Below, piece by piece: positions 46,614 to 55,948 of a DNA stretch of 64,000 nt. A program made the position numbers and the translations under genes. The stretch spans positions 68,407 through 132,406 of the forward strand of contig NZ_WKYV01000009.1 in NCBI RefSeq assembly GCF_009677585.1, in the 5' to 3' direction. The stretch's first letter is position 1; every line of letters begins with the position of its first letter. Below the pieces are notes generated by a model. The model had not been told where the DNA came from and made no database searches. It saw only the letters and a list, made by a program, of their open reading frames with translations. Origin of the DNA: Lactonifactor sp. BIOML-A5 (GTDB lineage: Bacteria > Bacillota > Clostridia > Lachnospirales > Lachnospiraceae).

Positions 46614-47599
46614 TATCTCGCCTCCTCTACAATATCTGTATATACATCTGTAAGAGCCTTTTCTTTAGTCGGGAATGGACTTTCTGCCGCAAACTTCACA
46701 GCTTCCTTTATCATCCCTCTTACTTTTTCCTGAATAGCAGTAAGTTCTTCCTGACTTGCAACGCGGTTTTCTTTTAAGTATTCTTCGAATCTGGGGATCG
46801 GATCATGATCCGGCTGTTTCCAGAGTTTGATTTCTTCCGGGTTACGATAATTTTCCGGTTCTCCTTCAAAATGACCTCTCCAACGGTATGTCTTACACTC
46901 AACATAACTTGGTCCATAGCCATTTCTTGCGCGGTCAATTGCATTTTTCATTGCCTGGTGAACTGCAAGGATATCATTTCCGTCTACAATTTCACTTGGC
47001 ATGGAATACGCTGCAGCACGGTCTGCAGTATTTTCTGTCTTCATTCCATTTGTAATACGACAAGAAATTGCATATAAGTTGTTCTCATTTACAAATACAA
47101 TTGGCAGATTCCAAAGACTTGCAATATTCATTGCCTCATGGTAGGAACCCTCTGCTGTTGAGCCATCTCCGTGGAAGCAAATACATACTTTGTTGTTTTT
47201 AAGCATCATGGAGGAAAATGCGGCACCTGCTGCCAATGTAAAACCTCCTCCTACAATGCCATTTGCTCCAAGGATTCCGAGCTCTGTATCCGCAATATGC
47301 ATCGAGCCCCCTTTGCCTTTGCAATAGCCTGTCTCTTTCCCCCACAGTTCAGCCATCATCTTTTTCATATCTGCGCCTTTAGCAATGATATGTCCATGCC
47401 CTCTGTGCGTACTGGTAATATAATCGCCGTCTACAAGGTTTGCACATGTACCGGTTGCAATTGCCTCCTCACCGATGTACAGATGCACAAAACCAAGTAC
47501 GTCCCCTTCGGCAAAGCTCTTCGCAGTCTGAAATTCAAACTGGCGGATCTTCTGCATGGTTTCATACATTTCCAGAAGTTTTTTGTTTGATAAGTTCAT
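46613..47599 (-). CDS. 2-oxo acid/acetoin dehydrogenase E1 alpha subunit
   Basis: 328 residues, first gene of the catabolic operon. TPP/Mg motif GDGSTAEG with the Asn about 26 residues on (VNENNLYAIS), and the AcoA-like GKGGSMHIADTELGILGANG (in part). Acetoin dehydrogenase E1 cleaves acetoin to acetaldehyde and an acetyl-lipoyl group; a different diketone, ketol or 2-oxo acid is equally possible here. Good AAAGGAGG site before the ATG. Confidence 0.92.
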   Translation of the reverse strand: MNLSNKKLLEMYETMQKIRQFEFQTAKSFAEGDVLGFVHLYIGEEAIATGTCANLVDGDYITSTHRGHGHIIAKGADMKKMMAELWGKETGYCKGKGGSMHIADTELGILGANGIVGGGFTLAAGAAFSSMMLKNNKVCICFHGDGSTAEGSYHEAMNIASLWNLPIVFVNENNLYAISCRITNGMKTENTADRAAAYSMPSEIVDGNDILAVHQAMKNAIDRARNGYGPSYVECKTYRWRGHFEGEPENYRNPEEIKLWKQPDHDPIPRFEEYLKENRVASQEELTAIQEKVRGMIKEAVKFAAESPFPTKEKALTDVYTDIVEEAR

Positions 47600-47680
47600 T
47601 TTTTTCCTCCTTTTAAAATATTTTTTAAGCTATATAGCTTAAGAAACATTCATTAACTCCAAATGGTGTTATGAATTCAT

Positions 47681-47688
47681 ATTGCAAT
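47681..47688. promoter_or_regulatory. ATTGCAAT palindrome, downstream copy (possible operator)
   Basis: Perfect 8-bp palindrome about 25-30 bp after the likely transcription start of the catabolic operon, exactly 60 bp from the identical copy at 47741. Confidence 0.45.
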
Positions 47689-47718
47689 AATTACTGCACG
47701 TGTTATAATTATAATTGC

Positions 47719-47747
47719 ATTATATATTATATTATCTATTATTGCAA
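47719..47747 (-). promoter_or_regulatory. promoter of the catabolic operon
   Basis: Minus strand: TTGCAA (47742-47747), 17-nt spacer, TATAAT (47719-47724). Transcription should start near 47711, leaving a leader of about 110 nt before the E1 alpha gene. Confidence 0.8.
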
Positions 47748-47748
47748 T
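47741..47748. promoter_or_regulatory. ATTGCAAT palindrome over the -35 box (possible operator)
   Basis: Same 8-bp palindrome overlapping the -35 hexamer of the operon promoter. A bound protein would block RNA polymerase; the 60-bp spacing places both copies near the same face of the helix. Confidence 0.45.
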
Positions 47749-47925
47749 ACTTATTATAATTAAAATTATCGTTTCATCACTTTGCACTTTATATAGTGGT
47801 ATTCTTGTATAAAATGCATAAGATTGATTTCAAAAAATAAGTGTTATACTTAAAAGGTCTGAAATCCTTAAAAATATGAACTAAAAAACACCGGGAAATT
47901 AAAGCTTAAGAAAGGATTAAATTGA

Positions 47926-48039
47926 ATGAACATAACGATTTATGACACGGTCAACTCCGGCCTACATTTCTGGGGTGGAAAATACACATTTTGCATGAAA
48001 CCAATGCACTATGTACATACAATATTAAAAGAAAGGTGA
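47926..48039 (+). CDS. 37-residue leader peptide upstream of lplA
   Basis: Open frame with ATG at 47926, AAAGGA 9 nt upstream, and TGA at 48037-48039 that overlaps the ribosome binding site of lplA 10 bp further on. Residues include NSGLHFWGGKYTFCMKPMHY. Its tight placement suggests translation of the leader affects lplA. No family recognised; it may also be chance. Confidence 0.4.
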   Translation: MNITIYDTVNSGLHFWGGKYTFCMKPMHYVHTILKER

Positions 48040-48048
48040 CTAAATATT

Positions 48049-49035
48049 ATGGAAAATTATTTTATTGAATCTAATGCGTACAACCCTTGGTATAATCTTG
48101 CAGTAGAAAAATATTTGGCAGATTATGTACAGAAAGAAGAAGTTATTCTTTATTTATGGCAAAACCAAAATACCGTTGTTATTGGACAAAACCAGAATGC
48201 GCTACGGGAATGCCGTGTACAGCTTCTGGAAGCAGAAGGTGGTTACCTGGCACGCAGATCTACAGGGGGAGGTGCTGTATATCAGGATTTAGGAAACCTT
48301 TGTTTTACATTTGTGGCTTCAGAAGAAAGATACGACGTCGAAGAGCAATTAAAAATAGTAATGAAAGCATGCCAAAAATATGGTATCTGCTCCCATTTTT
48401 CCGGAAGAAATGATTTGCTTACAGATGACAACAGAAAATTCTCCGGCAGCGCCTTCTCAATGACTTCAAGGGGAAAGGTCCAACACGGCACACTTATGAT
48501 AAATGTAGATGTAAACAAGCTGCAGCGTTATCTGACTCCTACTCAGGAAAAATTAAAGGCCAAAGGAATTGCCTCTGTAAGTTCCCGAGTATGCAATCTG
48601 CAGGAATTGAATACCGGCTTAACTGTAGATGGAATGCGCGCTGCACTTAGAGCTGCATTTGAAGAACAATATGGCAGATGTACAGAATTATCTTTGGATA
48701 TGTTAAATAATGATAAGATACAAGAATATTATAAGATGTACTCTTCCTGGGACTGGAGATATGGTAGATCACCAGAATGCGAGACTGTTTATTCCCATAG
48801 ATTTACATGGGGCGAAGTAGAAGTTAATCTGAAACTCCATAATCTTATTATTAGTGAGTGCAAAGTATATTCTGATACTCTGGAAGTACAATTTCCCAAT
48901 ATGTTAGAAGGATTACTATTAAATCAACGATATGATATACAAAATATTCAAATTCCTGAATTTCATAAAGCTGATGAAGAACTTGCAAAACAATTGAAAG
49001 AAACTATTATGTGGTTTTCCGGAGTTTGGAGATAA
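48049..49035 (+). CDS. lplA: lipoate-protein ligase A
   Basis: 328 residues: the lipoate-binding RRSTGGGAVYQDLGNLCF, SGSAFSMTSRGKVQHGTLM with the catalytic Lys, and a small C-terminal accessory domain. It activates free lipoate with ATP and joins it to lipoyl lysines. It is divergent from the E1 alpha gene and is the likely ligase for the stand-alone lipoyl protein. No octanoyl-transfer or lipoyl synthase gene is seen, so the complex may rely on scavenged lipoate. Confidence 0.92.
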   Translation: MENYFIESNAYNPWYNLAVEKYLADYVQKEEVILYLWQNQNTVVIGQNQNALRECRVQLLEAEGGYLARRSTGGGAVYQDLGNLCFTFVASEERYDVEEQLKIVMKACQKYGICSHFSGRNDLLTDDNRKFSGSAFSMTSRGKVQHGTLMINVDVNKLQRYLTPTQEKLKAKGIASVSSRVCNLQELNTGLTVDGMRAALRAAFEEQYGRCTELSLDMLNNDKIQEYYKMYSSWDWRYGRSPECETVYSHRFTWGEVEVNLKLHNLIISECKVYSDTLEVQFPNMLEGLLLNQRYDIQNIQIPEFHKADEELAKQLKETIMWFSGVWR

Positions 49036-49348
49036 TCTGCACTCCAGTCACTATGTCGCCTTTGAAGAACTATTATGATAAAAAGATAACAGCATTTTAA
49101 AATGGAATAAGGGGAGATACCGCCTAATTATAAATGCAGTATCTCCCCTGAAAGTTCTATAGTTTCATATGTACTCGGTGCTCTGAAACCGTCTAGCAGA
49201 ATCAAGCTTCCGCTTGCCGCCGTCTGTTTTTATGTATACCTGGCCTTTTGAGGTAGCATATAAAAAAAGATTCCTATATATAAATCGCCCGGTATAGATT
49301 TGCTTCATCTACAAATAATATTTTTAAATCAAAACAGGAGGTATTGCA
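49036..49348. other. gap between lplA and the alcohol dehydrogenase gene
   Basis: No gene. A 10-bp perfect stem (49111-49120 with 49139-49148) and a small hairpin (49203-49216) followed at some distance by T5 may end the lplA transcript. I see no clear promoter hexamers for the gene downstream. Confidence 0.4.
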
Positions 49349-50476
49349 ATGAAAGCTATCGTATATGATGGGCTGCAGAAAGTGGAATGCAGATCCGTAG
49401 AAGATCCCAAAATAGAAAAAGAGGATGATGTCATCGTAAAAGTTACTTCTACAGCAATCTGCGGATCGGATTTACATTTAGTGCACGGCTTAGTAAAAGG
49501 AATGTATGACGGGTATGTGCTGGGTCATGAGACTATGGGTATTGTTGAAGAAGCCGGGAAGGAAGTGAAACATCTGAAAAACCGCGACCGGGTGGTAATC
49601 CCCTTTCCGGTGGCATGCGGACATTGTGAATTCTGTAATAAAGGAGAGTACAGTCAGTGCGATAATTCAAACGATTACGCTGAATCGGGGGGATTATTTG
49701 GTTATAGTAAATATCATGGAAATTACGCCGGTGGTCAAGCAGAATATATCAGAGTACCTTATGCCAATGTAGGGCCAAAAAAAGTTCCGGAGGAATTGAC
49801 AGATGAGCAGGTTTTATTTGTAACAGACGTCCTGCCCACTTCTTATTGGGGGACTGAAATAGCAAATGTAAAAGCCGGAGATACCGTAGTTGTATTAGGC
49901 TGCGGCCCCATAGGACTGATGACGATCAAATGGTGTATTCAAAAAGGAGCCGGCAGGATTATTGCAGTGGATCGTGTGGGATATCGCCTGAACCATGCAA
50001 GAAGCTATGGTGTGGAAGCAATAAATTTTGAAGAGTATGAACAAGTAGGCGAGTATATAAAAGAAATCACTCACGGAGGTGCTCACTCTGTTATTGACTG
50101 TGTTGGTCTGGATGGCAAAACCTCTGTTGTGGAAAAAATCGAAACGGCGCTTAAGCTGCAGGGCGGATCAAAGTCAGCCATAGAAACAGCTTCCCAATGT
50201 ATCAGAAAAACGGGAACCGTAGCCCTGGTAGGCGTCTATGGCAATAAATATAATAATTTCCCTCTTGGAAACTTTTTCTCCAAGAATATTTCCTTAAAAA
50301 TGGGACAGTGCCCTGCCACCAGATATGTGGATTTGATACTGCAGAAGATTCAAAAAGGTGAATTTGATGCCACAGATATCATCACCCATAAGCTTTCCTT
50401 AGAAGAAGGAAGCCACGCGTATAGTATTTTTGATAAAAAAGAGGATGGCTGTATTAAAGTAATTTTAAAGCCATAG
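49349..50476 (+). CDS. zinc-dependent alcohol dehydrogenase (MDR family)
   Basis: 375 residues: catalytic zinc site CGSDLH and GHE, structural zinc cluster CGHCEFCNKGEYSQC, and NAD site VLGCGPIGLM. The long second half resembles the formaldehyde-dehydrogenase-like subgroup that uses NAD. It has AGGAGG before the ATG and no operon partner. Acetaldehyde or another aldehyde from the nearby lipoyl enzyme complex is a plausible but unproven substrate. Confidence 0.9.
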   Translation: MKAIVYDGLQKVECRSVEDPKIEKEDDVIVKVTSTAICGSDLHLVHGLVKGMYDGYVLGHETMGIVEEAGKEVKHLKNRDRVVIPFPVACGHCEFCNKGEYSQCDNSNDYAESGGLFGYSKYHGNYAGGQAEYIRVPYANVGPKKVPEELTDEQVLFVTDVLPTSYWGTEIANVKAGDTVVVLGCGPIGLMTIKWCIQKGAGRIIAVDRVGYRLNHARSYGVEAINFEEYEQVGEYIKEITHGGAHSVIDCVGLDGKTSVVEKIETALKLQGGSKSAIETASQCIRKTGTVALVGVYGNKYNNFPLGNFFSKNISLKMGQCPATRYVDLILQKIQKGEFDATDIITHKLSLEEGSHAYSIFDKKEDGCIKVILKP

Positions 50477-50527
50477 TATCCCTTATGTGATCCTTTTGCT
50501 TTAGCGCATACCTTTTGTTAACTGTTT

Positions 50528-50568
50528 GGGGTTTTGTCCTTCGGCTTAGTTTCCCCCGGCAAAACCCC
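50528..50568. terminator. possible terminator between convergent genes
   Basis: A stem of at least 8 perfect pairs (50528-50535 with 50561-50568), extended by a few inner pairs, lies between the alcohol dehydrogenase and McrC ends. T runs on either side are poor. Confidence 0.4.
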
Positions 50569-50602
50569 TGCCTTCATATTTACATAATGGAAGTACATCC
50601 TT

Positions 50603-51673
50603 CTATCTGCGAATCAGTGTATCACCAAAATGTTCCCTGACGATTGCATCCAACTGCGCTGTAATATCTGTAAACGGCAAGTTCAAATCCAGCGTTTTTA
50701 CACTGACCTTATTTCCATGCATCCGATAGACATTATTTGGCTGAATCTCTTCCTCTGTTTTTGCATACAGCAGCATACCTGATACCTCATTGGGCTCATC
50801 CCCAAATGCATAATGCCGGTTTTTTACATAGGTAAAAATCTGATACAGGTTGTTTGAATGCAACGTATGCTTGTCATACTGTTCCTGCGTAGTACGGGCA
50901 TAGTACTTTGCATCGATGATGAGCACGGTATTGCCCTTTTGAAGATGTATATCAGTCCTCATTTTGGGCAGCATCGTCCTGATATCATCGTCCAGTGCCC
51001 ACGAAATTTGAGACGCGTCTGCTGATAATGACGGAAAATGCTGAGAATAATACGCTAATATAAATTTTTCATACAAGCGGCACATTCTCTGTTCGTCTAT
51101 AAAAGACGCAAGTTTATACTTACCCTTCTCGGTGCTGATTAGCATTCCTTCCAGGATCATCTGGCAGATACCTATCAGCACTCTGTATGTCTGATTATTT
51201 CTCTGAAATCGTATTGATGTCCACTGTATGGCTGACGGCTCAAGGATATCCACTCCGGAAAAGAACAGCATTTTTTTCTTCAGGTCATCTTTGTAATTTG
51301 ACTTCACCTTGCAGTTTCGAAGTAAAAGCATTACCGTTGTTTTTATAATCTGGTTGAGTGTATTGTTCTCTGACAGCTCATCAAAATCACAGGTCAGCAC
51401 CCTTTCATGCCCCAGCCTGTTTCGGATCGTGCCCGGCATATTAATTTTTCCGCGCATGGCAGGCAGTTCAGCCTGGCAGTTCCTATATTCCCGATACAGT
51501 CCCTGCTTAAGCTGCAGTCCAATCCCCTTTGACAATATTGCCGAAAAGAGATTATACATGTCATCAAACTCCTCCGCCGCCACCTCTTCATAAACGGACT
51601 GGTTCAGTATTTTAAATGCATAGGACAGCATATAGTATATATTTTTTATTACTATGCCCTTATCCTTCTTCAT
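50603..51673 (-). CDS. mcrC: McrC-like nuclease subunit of a McrBC restriction system
   Basis: 356 residues. C-terminal PD-(D/E)XK core: RTDIHL, then LIIDAKYY. N-terminal part has the McrC pattern NIYYMLSYAFKIL. McrC cuts modified DNA when driven by McrB. It overlaps the McrB gene by 4 bp (ATGA), which fits coupled synthesis. Confidence 0.9.
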   Translation of the reverse strand: MKKDKGIVIKNIYYMLSYAFKILNQSVYEEVAAEEFDDMYNLFSAILSKGIGLQLKQGLYREYRNCQAELPAMRGKINMPGTIRNRLGHERVLTCDFDELSENNTLNQIIKTTVMLLLRNCKVKSNYKDDLKKKMLFFSGVDILEPSAIQWTSIRFQRNNQTYRVLIGICQMILEGMLISTEKGKYKLASFIDEQRMCRLYEKFILAYYSQHFPSLSADASQISWALDDDIRTMLPKMRTDIHLQKGNTVLIIDAKYYARTTQEQYDKHTLHSNNLYQIFTYVKNRHYAFGDEPNEVSGMLLYAKTEEEIQPNNVYRMHGNKVSVKTLDLNLPFTDITAQLDAIVREHFGDTLIRR

Positions 51674-54507
51674 TGAAATACTCCCTGCAGAATATTTTCC
51701 CAGCGCTGATATGTGGGCTTATCGTCAAACCAATATTCGCTCAGCATTGGCAGAATATCAAAATCAACAATGTCCTTCAGCCATTCATCCGTACATTCCG
51801 AAATATTGCAGAAATAGCTGTGCCCTATGCAGAATCCTTTCCCCAGTGAGGTATCTGCACTAATTTCCTCATTTAGCTGTTTGATTTTTTCGATGAGTGC
51901 GTCAAAAGTATCGTTGGCAAGGCTTTTCTGATACTTAATGAAACCCTCAGACGTGAATCCCGGCTCCATATCGAAAAAGCTAAACCGGCGGCGCAGCGCG
52001 TAATCGATCATTGCCAGGCTTCTATCCGCCGTATTCATCAAGCCAATGATATGGAGACGTTTGGGCACTGAAAAACTCAGTCCGTTATAAGCTAAAGTGG
52101 CGCTTGTTCCACGATAACCGCACTCAATCAGCATAAGCAGTTCACCGAATATCTTACTCATATTGCCGCGATTGATCTCATCTATTATAAAGTAATAATC
52201 TTTATCCGGATGATTTGCAGCTTTTTTACAGAAGCCATAAAAAACTCCATATTTCAATTCGAAGCCATCGTCAACAGGTTTGTACCCCATCATAAAATCT
52301 TCGTATGAGTAATTCTGATGGAACTGCACGAATGCAATGCGGTCATCGTCCTTCTCACCCATCATTGCATAAGCCAGGCGCTTCGCTGCATATGTCTTGC
52401 CCACACCCGGAGCCCCCTGCAGAATAATATCCTTTTTCCTTCGAAGGACAGAAGCCAAACGCTCGTACTTATCCCCTGTCATATATACTTGATCAAGAAA
52501 TTCTTCCCTGGAATATTTAGGTAAGGTATCTGCCGGAACCGGCGCCGGATTCTCCTCACGGATCAAATCCAGGATAAATTCATATTCGCCCTTTGTCAGC
52601 TTAAACAGGCTGCCCTGCTGCATAGAAAAATACTCCATACGTTCCAGCTCCTGGCAGGCTTTAAGGGCTGCGTAATCAATCGGTGATGATAAGCCTTCTA
52701 TTTTTTCGAAGTATATCTTCTCTCCATCCTGCTCTGCAGTAACTCTGGCAATTGCTACAATCTGCTTCACCGGCGTAGACTCATACCCAATCACCATATC
52801 ACCGGCCTTTGCATCCAAAAAGTTCTGAAAGATCCTGCGCTTATTCCCGTTATCATTGTAGAGCGTATAATCCTGTATCCCGCCGACAGGCATGCCTGAG
52901 ATACTCCAGATTTTGGGATTGGCATTTAAAAACCAGTAATGCCTGCCTGAAGTATCATTCTTAAGCAGCTGGCCCACTGTTATATCGAAATACGGCTTCA
53001 AAATCACTGCTTCAAACAACTGCTTATCTGCATCCCCCACCTCTATACAGGTGGAGTTATCATTAGGTGTCCACCATTTTTGCTTTCCCGTATAAGGTTT
53101 GGTGTCACAAGATTCCGCGATAGCCGTATAAGAGCGCTGATACCATCCATTCTGTTTCTCCTGGTTCAGCTCTGCTTCATCAGAATCAATTCTTCCCAGC
53201 AGGCGGATGCTGTTCCCACGGCATAGGTAAAAATAGTCACCCTTTTTCATGTTGGCCATAAAGCTTTCCCCCTGGGCAGTTTTGCACCTCGCCTTAGCCG
53301 CTGTGTCCTTATGTACCACAACCACGTGTTTTTTTAGAAAAGCTGCTGCTTCGTCATCGGTAATGCAATCCATGCCATGACTGATTTTCCAGATTGCAGG
53401 TGAAAGGTTCGCATACAAATCCACCTGGGATAAATCAATTCTTTTTAATGCCTCTGCCAATTCTTCACGAAGCCTCCACACATAAGAACCATCCTCGTCC
53501 TTTTTGGCATTTTTGCCAACATAAAGCACCGGCCACCAGCGTGAACTTTCATCCTCCCTCTGCATAACCGGGCATCCTGTTTTTTGCACTACCCGCTTAG
53601 CCAACGCAGATGAGCCTGCATTGTAAAAGTTCCTGCTCTCTCCATATTTGATGGATAACTGCGTACACGTGGCCTTTCCGCCATAGGCAAGCATTCTCTT
53701 CATTATCTCCAGACTGCTGGATGTAAAAACCTCGTCATCTTCAAGAAGTGCTTCCCATTCATCAGCAGAAAGCGCCGGTGTATAATCCAGCGGCCACCAT
53801 TCATCGGCATCCGGCTGAGAATCCTGTTTTCCAACATATCTGCTGATGTAAAACCCAACATCGATGGTAAGAGTGTGAAGCTCCGGGTCCGAATAACAGG
53901 TCCCGCTCAATTGGGAATTGAGGAGATCCTTTAGCTCATTGTCCTGCTTCAATTCCTTACAGATTTCATCATAGAAAGCAATGAAATTACGGATATTTTC
54001 AGCAAACGCTCCCCTTTTAAAATGATAATCACTTTCCAGTTCATCTGCTATTACTCTAATCTCACCCAGCTTATAAATGTAGTACTTATCGGGATATCGC
54101 AGCCACATGTAGGTGCAGATCGCGTTCTCATGCTGATAGTGCTGTGCTGCACCATTCCCGTATCTCTCTAACAGAAAACCAGACTTCTGCTTAAAGTTCG
54201 CAACACGCTCGTATGTATCCCTGCTCTCGTCAAAGAGCTCAATAAACATGGAGCGAACTTCTTCAGGAGCGAGTTCAGCAAACTTCGTAATCATCCGAGC
54301 CGGGAAGTTATTCGCAGAGGCAAGAAGATTTCCTGTTTGCGACAGAGCCTTCCTGATCATCTGTGCAAAATCATCCGCGTTGACATCCCAATTCATCTGA
54401 AAGCACTTAACCGCTTCCCATTTATATTTTTCCTCCGGCCACTGCTTCTGCACAAAATCCTTTTTGTACCCGGCAAGCGCCTTTTTCAACAGAATTTTGT
54501 TAAACAT
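51670..54507 (-). CDS. mcrB: McrB-like AAA+ GTPase with EVE-like domain
   Basis: 945 residues. The long N-terminal half (to about 510) holds unrecognised, probably DNA-sensing segments. At about 515-650 lies an EVE-like fold (HYWFLNANPKIWSI, GDMVIGYESTPVKQIVAIA), a reader of modified bases. The AAA+ module follows: Walker A GAPGVGKTYAAKRLA, Walker B FIIDEINRGNMSKIFGEL, and the McrB sensor MNTADRSLAMIDYALRRRF. Together with McrC it should translocate on and cut phage DNA carrying modified cytosines or other base changes. Confidence 0.9.
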   Translation of the reverse strand: MFNKILLKKALAGYKKDFVQKQWPEEKYKWEAVKCFQMNWDVNADDFAQMIRKALSQTGNLLASANNFPARMITKFAELAPEEVRSMFIELFDESRDTYERVANFKQKSGFLLERYGNGAAQHYQHENAICTYMWLRYPDKYYIYKLGEIRVIADELESDYHFKRGAFAENIRNFIAFYDEICKELKQDNELKDLLNSQLSGTCYSDPELHTLTIDVGFYISRYVGKQDSQPDADEWWPLDYTPALSADEWEALLEDDEVFTSSSLEIMKRMLAYGGKATCTQLSIKYGESRNFYNAGSSALAKRVVQKTGCPVMQREDESSRWWPVLYVGKNAKKDEDGSYVWRLREELAEALKRIDLSQVDLYANLSPAIWKISHGMDCITDDEAAAFLKKHVVVVHKDTAAKARCKTAQGESFMANMKKGDYFYLCRGNSIRLLGRIDSDEAELNQEKQNGWYQRSYTAIAESCDTKPYTGKQKWWTPNDNSTCIEVGDADKQLFEAVILKPYFDITVGQLLKNDTSGRHYWFLNANPKIWSISGMPVGGIQDYTLYNDNGNKRRIFQNFLDAKAGDMVIGYESTPVKQIVAIARVTAEQDGEKIYFEKIEGLSSPIDYAALKACQELERMEYFSMQQGSLFKLTKGEYEFILDLIREENPAPVPADTLPKYSREEFLDQVYMTGDKYERLASVLRRKKDIILQGAPGVGKTYAAKRLAYAMMGEKDDDRIAFVQFHQNYSYEDFMMGYKPVDDGFELKYGVFYGFCKKAANHPDKDYYFIIDEINRGNMSKIFGELLMLIECGYRGTSATLAYNGLSFSVPKRLHIIGLMNTADRSLAMIDYALRRRFSFFDMEPGFTSEGFIKYQKSLANDTFDALIEKIKQLNEEISADTSLGKGFCIGHSYFCNISECTDEWLKDIVDFDILPMLSEYWFDDKPTYQRWENILQGVFQ

Positions 54508-54548
54508 AATTTCTCCTCTTTATCCTTTGTTTTCGTGATACCACGTCC

Positions 54549-55322
54549 TTATGTCTCTTCGATGTTCCGTATGTACCTGCATTTCGGATACTTGGAGCAG
54601 CCATAGAATCCACGACCGGCATTCGCGCCCTTTTTTGCCTGGCGAAATGCAAGGGCACTTCCGCAGCGGGGGCAGATGAGAGAAGTGTCCTGCTGCTCTG
54701 TCTTGTTATACTTTTTGTGAATGCGCTCTATATGAGCCGCCTTAACCGCCTGATCCGCATGGGTCAATACTTCCAGCATATCATACAAAGCTTTCACCTT
54801 AGTCTCGTCTGCTGCGTCATTTGCATGATCCCAAATATCTCTCACCGCTGCGTATAGCCGATCCCTTTTGATAACACGGATATCAGAACTCTCTACCGTT
54901 ACCTTTTTCAGTTCGCACCGTTCTGAAAATACAACTATTGAAAATAGTGGAATATCCTCCCCAAGGTATTGTCCAAGCCACTTGATATGCGTTCGATTCT
55001 GCTTAATAGGATTATAAAATCGGTTTTTTTCCCGATTCGGCAGCATGGCTGTCCAATAAGTATCTTTCTCATCCCCAAAAATCCAGCCTGAATAATTTTT
55101 ACTCTCTATGACGAAGATTCCCTTTTGGGTAATAAAGACTACATCGATCTCCGATGTCTCGCCATTATCCTTCGGCACATAAATGTTGCGAAGTACCTGA
55201 CCCTTTCGGCCAAGCAGTTTCACTAAGTTAAGCTCCCTCTCTGTCAATTTCTCTCCACGCCGTCCCACCCAGTTTGCATCAAATATACTGTCTAACAATA
55301 CGTCTAAAAGTCCCTTTGACAT
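54549..55322 (-). CDS. NERD nuclease-like protein with topoisomerase zinc finger
   Basis: 257 residues from the ATG at 55320-55322, which follows GGGGGG. NERD domain at about 20-150 with the PD-(D/E)XK pattern EIDVVFITQKGIFVIESKNYSG, and a C-terminal C4 zinc finger as in topoisomerase I (CPRCGSALAFR, GCSKYPKCRY). It lies 42 bp before mcrB on the same strand and may be a third part of the defence unit. Confidence 0.85.
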   Translation of the reverse strand: MSKGLLDVLLDSIFDANWVGRRGEKLTERELNLVKLLGRKGQVLRNIYVPKDNGETSEIDVVFITQKGIFVIESKNYSGWIFGDEKDTYWTAMLPNREKNRFYNPIKQNRTHIKWLGQYLGEDIPLFSIVVFSERCELKKVTVESSDIRVIKRDRLYAAVRDIWDHANDAADETKVKALYDMLEVLTHADQAVKAAHIERIHKKYNKTEQQDTSLICPRCGSALAFRQAKKGANAGRGFYGCSKYPKCRYIRNIEET

Positions 55323-55413
55323 ACTATCCCCCCGCATCTATGGTACAGTCTAAAAAATATCTAAGTACTCTTGTGTATGTTTATAGTTCCATCTCATATC
55401 TTTCTTTTTCCTT

Positions 55414-55845
55414 TTATAACCGCAGGACTAGTCTCTGACAGGGATAATCAAATACTATCAAGTTTTCATCATCCACAAATCCGCAGGCATGATAACATGC
55501 TCTGGCAGATATTCCTTTCGGGTCCCCCTCCCGGAAGGTAACTACAGAAATGATATCTCCGGAAGTAAACCATTCAACCATTTTCACAATCAATCTTTTA
55601 GCCACACCCTTTTTACGATACTCTGGATGCACAGCAAGGAAGGACAGTTCTTTTGTTTCTTTTGAGCACATAAGCAGCCCTGCTATTCTCCCGTCTTCCT
55701 CTTCCATAATAGCTTCCTCTTTCCTGACAGCATTGTGTACTGCCTGTAAAAATTCTTTTTCTTTATAACCGGCAAAATCATCTTTTACCAGTTCCATCAT
55801 GGACACTATTTGTCTTTCATCACTCTTGGTTACATATCTTATCAA
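55414..55845 (-). CDS. GNAT-family acetyltransferase
   Basis: 143 residues with the acetyl-CoA loop HPEYRKKGVAKRLI and the following strand-helix pairs. Substrate unknown. It stands apart from its neighbours by about 90-100 bp on each side. Confidence 0.85.
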   Translation of the reverse strand: MIRYVTKSDERQIVSMMELVKDDFAGYKEKEFLQAVHNAVRKEEAIMEEEDGRIAGLLMCSKETKELSFLAVHPEYRKKGVAKRLIVKMVEWFTSGDIISVVTFREGDPKGISARACYHACGFVDDENLIVFDYPCQRLVLRL

Positions 55846-55948
55846 TTTTGCTCCTTCTCTCCATATAACGTTCTCTATACCTTCGATAATTTTTTATAAT
55901 CGGTAAACAGAGGCGTCACCTGCCCCTTTAACAGCCTCCATCTTTCCT

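Noticed and set aside
47600..48048. Cobalamin riboswitch before the B12-linked operon
   Set aside because: The leader is very AT-rich and lacks the conserved B12-box core, so no riboswitch is called.
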